Shown: piece after piece, positions 60,228-64,000 of the stretch | Layout of the letters: each line of letters begins with the position of its first letter | Position numbering within the stretch: position 1 is the first letter of the stretch | Source of the DNA: Ilyobacter_A sp963668015 | GTDB lineage: Bacteria; Fusobacteriota; Fusobacteriia; Fusobacteriales; Fusobacteriaceae | DNA length: 64,000 bases | Direction of reading: 5' to 3' | Assembly: GCA_963668015.2 (NCBI GenBank) | Contig: CAXXCR010000008.1 | Coordinates: 1 to 64,000 of the forward strand | Notes under the pieces: generated by a model | The model's input: only the letters and a program-made list of their open reading frames with translations | Databases searched by the model: none | Told to the model about the DNA's origin: nothing | Program-made: the position numbers and the translations under genes

Positions 60228-61370
60228 ATGAAGAATATCTGTATCCTGGGTTCTACTGGGAGTATAGGTAAAAATGCATTGGAGATTATAGAAAATAGCA
60301 GCTCTTATAATATAGTAGGGCTGAGTGCACATAGAAATCACAGACTTTTAATAGAGCAGATAAAAAAATTCCAGCCAAGATATGTTTCTATTGGAACCGA
60401 AGAAGGATATCGGGAGCTGAAAGCAGCATATCCAGATCTGGAGGTCTACTTTGGAAATGAAGGACTCAGAACGCTTGGAGCTCTGGATGAAACTGATATA
60501 ATACTCACTGCAGTCAGCGGCTCTGTGGGAATAGAGGCTACTATAGAGGCTATAAAAAAAGGGAAAAGGATAGCACTTGCAAATAAGGAAACAATGGTTG
60601 CAGCAGGTGATTTAATAAACAAATTAATAAAAGAGTACGGGGCAGAGATAATTCCGGTGGACAGTGAACATTCGGCAATATTTCAAGCTCTTTTGAGCGG
60701 TAGAGTGGATGAGGTGTCAAAGCTCATAATAACTGCCAGCGGGGGAACTTTCAGGGGTAAAAAATTAGATGAACTGAGAGAGGTTACGGTAGAAGATGCA
60801 TTGAAGCATCCAAACTGGTCAATGGGGAAGAAGATAACCATAGATTCTTCTACACTTGTAAACAAGGGTTTAGAAGTGATAGAAGCGCATCAGTTATTCG
60901 GACTTCCGTATGACTGTATAGATGTAGTCATACATCCACAAAGTATAATACACTCAATGGTGGAGTTCAGAGACCGGTCCATTATAGCTCAGATGGGTGT
61001 TCCCGATATGAAGGTTCCTATACAGTATGCATTTACATATCCAAAACGTGAATCCAACAGCATACTGGAAAGTCTTGATCTTCTTAAGTTTTCACAACTT
61101 AGTTTTGAAAAGGTAGACAGCGAGGTGTTTAAGGGAATTGAGTATGCTCTTTATGCAGGTAGAGAAGGAAAATCAATGCCGCTTGTATACAATGCTTCGA
61201 ATGAAGTGGCTGTCGACCTGTTTTTAGAGGGGAAAATAAAATTTTTAGACATATACAGAGTAATAAACCAAGCTATGGAAAAGCATAAAACTGTTGAAAT
61301 CCTTGATTTGGATATCATAACAGAACTCGACAGAGATATAAGAGAGAGAATAATAAAAAAATATACCTAA
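60228..61370 (+). CDS. dxr: 1-deoxy-D-xylulose 5-phosphate reductoisomerase
   Basis: Dxr converts DXP to MEP with NADPH, the first committed step of the MEP pathway. The 380-residue protein shows the NADPH motif LGSTGSIGKNALEII, NKETMVAAG, the metal site VDSEHSAIFQAL and HPNWSMGKKITIDSSTLVNKG. ATG 60228 follows AGGAGG; an upstream in-frame start at 60207 overlaps cdsA. With ispF it shows that this organism uses the MEP route. Confidence 0.97.
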   Translation: MKNICILGSTGSIGKNALEIIENSSSYNIVGLSAHRNHRLLIEQIKKFQPRYVSIGTEEGYRELKAAYPDLEVYFGNEGLRTLGALDETDIILTAVSGSVGIEATIEAIKKGKRIALANKETMVAAGDLINKLIKEYGAEIIPVDSEHSAIFQALLSGRVDEVSKLIITASGGTFRGKKLDELREVTVEDALKHPNWSMGKKITIDSSTLVNKGLEVIEAHQLFGLPYDCIDVVIHPQSIIHSMVEFRDRSIIAQMGVPDMKVPIQYAFTYPKRESNSILESLDLLKFSQLSFEKVDSEVFKGIEYALYAGREGKSMPLVYNASNEVAVDLFLEGKIKFLDIYRVINQAMEKHKTVEILDLDIITELDRDIRERIIKKYT

Positions 61371-61414
61371 AATTTAATAAAATAGTAATAAAATATATAT
61401 ATAGGAGAAAATAA

Positions 61415-62086
61415 ATGGGAAAACTCATAGTTATAGAGGGAACTGATTCCAGTGGAAAACAAACTCAAGCTGAAAACTTATATATGAGGCTGAAAAGTGA
61501 AGGGAAAAAGGTTATGAAGGTATCATTCCCTAATTATGAAAGCCCATCATCAGCGCCTATAAAAATGTACCTGAGCGGTGAATTCGGCAAGAAACCAGAA
61601 GACGTAAACCCGTATGCATCCTCAACAATGTACGCAGTGGACAGGTACGCGTCGTTTAAGACTATCTGGGGTGAATTTTATAAAAATGGGGGGATAGTAA
61701 TATCGGATAGGTATACTACTTCTAACATGATACATCAGGCATCTAAAATAAACAATGAAAAAGAAAAGGATGCATATTTAGAATGGTTAGAAGACCTGGA
61801 GTTTGAGAAAATGCAGATACCTAAGCCTGATTTAGTTGTGTTTTTAAATATGCCTACAGAAATTTCCGGCGATCTTATGAGCAGCAGGAAAAACAAATTT
61901 ACCGGTGAAGCTGAGAAAGATATACATGAGCAGGATACGGAATATTTGAGAAAGTCATATGAAAACGCCTGTGGCATAGCATATAAATATGGGTGGGAAG
62001 AAGTCAGTTGTGTTAAAGATAGGGAGCTCAGAAGCATAGGTGATATCTCAGAAGAAATTTACAAGAAAGTAAGTAAACTCATCTAA
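61415..62086 (+). CDS. tmk: Thymidylate kinase
   Basis: Tmk phosphorylates dTMP. The 223-residue P-loop kinase has VIEGTDSSGKQTQAENL, SFPNYESPSSAPIKMYL, the DRYASFKTIW region and the DRYTTSNMIHQASK motif, with a LID region SRKNKFTGEAEKDIHEQD. GTDSSGKQTQ and FPNYESPSS are typical of a distinct bacterial Tmk subgroup with an extended insert (about residues 105-130). An assignment to another nucleoside monophosphate kinase is unlikely. Confidence 0.88.
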   Translation: MGKLIVIEGTDSSGKQTQAENLYMRLKSEGKKVMKVSFPNYESPSSAPIKMYLSGEFGKKPEDVNPYASSTMYAVDRYASFKTIWGEFYKNGGIVISDRYTTSNMIHQASKINNEKEKDAYLEWLEDLEFEKMQIPKPDLVVFLNMPTEISGDLMSSRKNKFTGEAEKDIHEQDTEYLRKSYENACGIAYKYGWEEVSCVKDRELRSIGDISEEIYKKVSKLI

Positions 62087-62108
62087 TCCCTAGTGGGAGG
62101 CGAGTAAA

Positions 62109-62333
62109 ATGAGGTATATCTTATTTTTATTAATGATAATGATTGTTTCCTGTACAGGACTTTATGTGGAAGAAACACCCGAGGATGTTTACATAGAGAC
62201 TTCAAATACAGAAGATCTTGACAGAATAAGCAGGAAATACAGGGAATTTGACGAAAGCTTTGAATATGACATAGATGAACTGAGGATAGACGGAGAAAAA
62301 GAGCTAGAACTTGAAGATATTTGGGAAAGATAA
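62109..62333 (+). CDS. Small acidic lipoprotein, function unknown
   Basis: The 74-residue product has a typical lipoprotein signal, MRYILFLLMIMIVSC, with the lipobox cysteine at residue 15. After it comes a short, strongly acidic helix-rich chain (EETPEDVYIET ... GEKELELEDIWER). It lies 22 bases after tmk with GGGAGGCGAG ahead and is followed by rseP, so it is probably co-transcribed. I do not recognise the family. Confidence 0.65.
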   Translation: MRYILFLLMIMIVSCTGLYVEETPEDVYIETSNTEDLDRISRKYREFDESFEYDIDELRIDGEKELELEDIWER

Positions 62334-62374
62334 TATTGTGCACAAGTTAAGATTAAATCATCTGAGGGGGCGGC

Positions 62375-63388
62375 ATGAGTATATTAATTACTGTATTTAT
62401 CTTAGGAATAATCATATTTATTCATGAATTAGGACACTTTTTAGCAGCAAAGTATTTTAAAATGCCAGTATCTGAATTTGCTATAGGAATGGGACCTAGG
62501 CTGTTTTCCCTGGAAAGAGGGGGAACAGCCTATTCGATTAGATCAATACCGATGGGGGGATTTGTAAATATAGAGGGAATGGAAGTTGGGAGCAAAGTTG
62601 AAAACGGTTTCAACACTAAGAGTCCTTTTCAAAGGTCTGTAGTCCTCTTTGCCGGAGTTTTTATGAACTTTTTATTGGCTTTTGTAATAGTATTTACAAT
62701 GATAATGGCTGCGGGAAATGTCCAGCAGAGTGATGAGCCTGTTGTTGGAAGGATACTTGATACATCACAGGCATATGAGATTTTGAAAGATGGAGACAGA
62801 TTTGTAGAGTTAAAAGGAGAAGAGGTAAATACCTGGTCAGATATAAGCAGAATAATCGGGGGTAATACCAGCGAGGAAATTGAAGCCAAGATAACGCGTG
62901 TTGGAGAAACTATGGACGTAAAGTTAAAACTTTCCTATGATGAAAAACGGGAAACCTACGTAATAGGTATATTGCCGGTATACGAAGTTGAGAAATATTC
63001 TTTTTTCAAGGGTCTGTCGGTGTCATCTCGTACCTTTATAGAGCTGTTTACTCAGACTATTGAGGGAATAAAGATGATATTTTCAGGAAAGGTGAAGGCT
63101 GAGGAGATATCTGGGCCAGTTGGAATGATAAAAATAGTAGGACAGATATCAAAAGGCGGTGTATTGGTTTTGGTATGGCTTACGGCTTTACTTTCTGTAA
63201 ATATAGGTATATTCAACCTACTGCCATTTCCTGCTTTGGATGGTGGAAGGATAATATTTGTCATACTTGAAATTTTCGGCGTAAAGGTAAATAAAAAATT
63301 GGAAGAGAAGTTTCATACACTAGGGATGCTGCTTCTCATATTTTTGATAATTCTGATAACCTTCAACGACCTGAAAAAGTTCTTTTAA
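62375..63388 (+). CDS. rseP: Site-2 intramembrane protease RseP
   Basis: RseP-type zinc proteases cut membrane proteins such as anti-sigma factors or leftover signal peptides. The 337-residue protein has the zinc motif HELGHFLAAK in the first membrane helix (His/His/Glu), a central PDZ domain (VGRILDTSQAYEILKDGDRFVELKGEEVN), and the second active-site motif NLLPFPALDGGRI with Asp in a C-terminal helix. At 337 residues it has one PDZ rather than the two of E. coli RseP. dxr and rseP lie close together, as in many bacteria. Confidence 0.96.
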   Translation: MSILITVFILGIIIFIHELGHFLAAKYFKMPVSEFAIGMGPRLFSLERGGTAYSIRSIPMGGFVNIEGMEVGSKVENGFNTKSPFQRSVVLFAGVFMNFLLAFVIVFTMIMAAGNVQQSDEPVVGRILDTSQAYEILKDGDRFVELKGEEVNTWSDISRIIGGNTSEEIEAKITRVGETMDVKLKLSYDEKRETYVIGILPVYEVEKYSFFKGLSVSSRTFIELFTQTIEGIKMIFSGKVKAEEISGPVGMIKIVGQISKGGVLVLVWLTALLSVNIGIFNLLPFPALDGGRIIFVILEIFGVKVNKKLEEKFHTLGMLLLIFLIILITFNDLKKFF

Positions 63389-63409
63389 ATAGGTGGGGGA
63401 ATATAAATT

Positions 63410-64000
63410 ATGATAGAAGAGAAACACTTGTGGTACCCGTATGCACAGATGAAGACGATGAAAGAACCATATGAAGTTGAGAGCGCAAAGGGGATATATA
63501 TAAATACAAGCGACGGGAAATCACTTATAGACGGTGTGTCGTCATGGTGGTGCGCGGTACACGGGTATAATAATGATGAAATGAACGAAGCTATAATAGA
63601 ACAGATGAAGAAGTTTTCCCATATAATGTTGGGGGGCTTGACGCATAAACCAGCAAAGCTTTTGGCGGACAAACTGGTGGAAATAACACCGGAAGGATTA
63701 AACCACGTCTTCTTTTCAGACAGCGGTTCAGTTGGGGTAGAAGTGGCTCTGAAGATGGCCATACAGTATTTTTCCAACAAGGGTAATTCAAGAAAGACGA
63801 AGTTTGTCTCTCTTGAAAACTCATACCACGGAGACACATTCAAAGCTATGGAGATTGGTGATGACGAGGATTTCCACGGGGCATTTATAAACATATTCAG
63901 AGATGTAGTGCATGCACCTGCCCCAAAACCTGGATATGACCTGCCTGAATACCAGGTTATGGAAGACATAGACAAACTTGAAGATATTTTCAGGGAACAC
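63410..64000 (+). CDS. bioA: Adenosylmethionine-8-amino-7-oxononanoate aminotransferase, 5' part
   Basis: BioA is the PLP aminotransferase that makes 7,8-diaminopelargonate in biotin synthesis. The frame stays open to the window edge (197 codons). It shows HLWYPYAQMK at the N terminus, GVSSWWCAVHGYNN, HIMLGGLTHKPA and the PLP-phosphate-type segment FFSDSGSVGVEVALKMA. SYHGDTFKAMEIGD follows the pyridoxal-binding region. The catalytic lysine lies outside the window. The start ATG follows AGGTGGGGG. Confidence 0.93.
   Translation, partial: MIEEKHLWYPYAQMKTMKEPYEVESAKGIYINTSDGKSLIDGVSSWWCAVHGYNNDEMNEAIIEQMKKFSHIMLGGLTHKPAKLLADKLVEITPEGLNHVFFSDSGSVGVEVALKMAIQYFSNKGNSRKTKFVSLENSYHGDTFKAMEIGDDEDFHGAFINIFRDVVHAPAPKPGYDLPEYQVMEDIDKLEDIFREH

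Overview
The window is a low-GC, gene-dense chromosomal stretch from what looks like a member of the Fusobacteriota (Ilyobacter/Propionigenium/Fusobacterium type). This is inferred from the AT-rich codon use, very strong AGGAGG ribosome binding sites, frequent TTG and GTG starts, and a Gram-negative gene set (a heptose-phosphate kinase for LPS, a secretin, RseP) next to low-GC style ribosomal operons. The genus is not proven by anything in the sequence. Nearly all genes are on the + strand; only a pncA/transporter pair is on the - strand.

Layout. 1-9249: division and cell wall (dcw) cluster, mraY(partial)-murD-murG-murC-murB-ddl-ftsQ-ftsA-ftsZ, with no ftsW between murD and murG. 9257-10374: rpsF-ssb-rpsR with its own promoter and terminator. 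10463-10770: a decayed reading frame. 10887-26134: a type IV pilus/type II-secretion-like locus: pilB (with an apparent 1-base frameshift), pilC, an ABC ATPase/permease/TPR trio whose position recalls Myxococcus pilH-pilI-pilG, two pilins, a prepilin peptidase, three minor pilins, pilM-N-O, a small pilP-position protein and a secretin with an extra carboxypeptidase-regulatory-like domain. 26749-30679: heptose-7-phosphate kinase, ispF and an ABC-F ATPase. 31174-51440: the str, S10, spc and alpha ribosomal operons in near-canonical order, including fusA, tuf, secY, adk, map, infA and rpoA. 52169-52732: a compact unit of four tandem 22-residue hydrophobic peptide genes between a near-consensus promoter and a long hairpin terminator. 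52780-54412 (- strand): nicotinamidase plus a PTS_EIIC_2-like membrane protein. 54695-64000: rpsB-tsf-pyrH-frr, then uppS-cdsA-dxr-tmk-lipoprotein-rseP and the start of bioA.

Two families of non-coding dispersed repeats occupy most large intergenic gaps. Family A (about 420-490 bp, three copies) and family B (about 260-280 bp, four nearly full copies and one fragment) have different interiors but share the same terminal inverted motif, TAyTGAATTT, bounded by TA. They look like MITEs moved by a common, absent transposase. Family B also has crossed inverted repeats, so its two pairings are not nested.

The most interesting candidate for an undescribed system is the four-peptide array at 52237-52622. 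Copies 1-3 are identical in nucleotide sequence. Copy 4 has mostly synonymous changes, so the peptides appear to be under selection. Type I toxin-like or membrane-active peptides are the leading hypotheses, but function is not shown by sequence alone.
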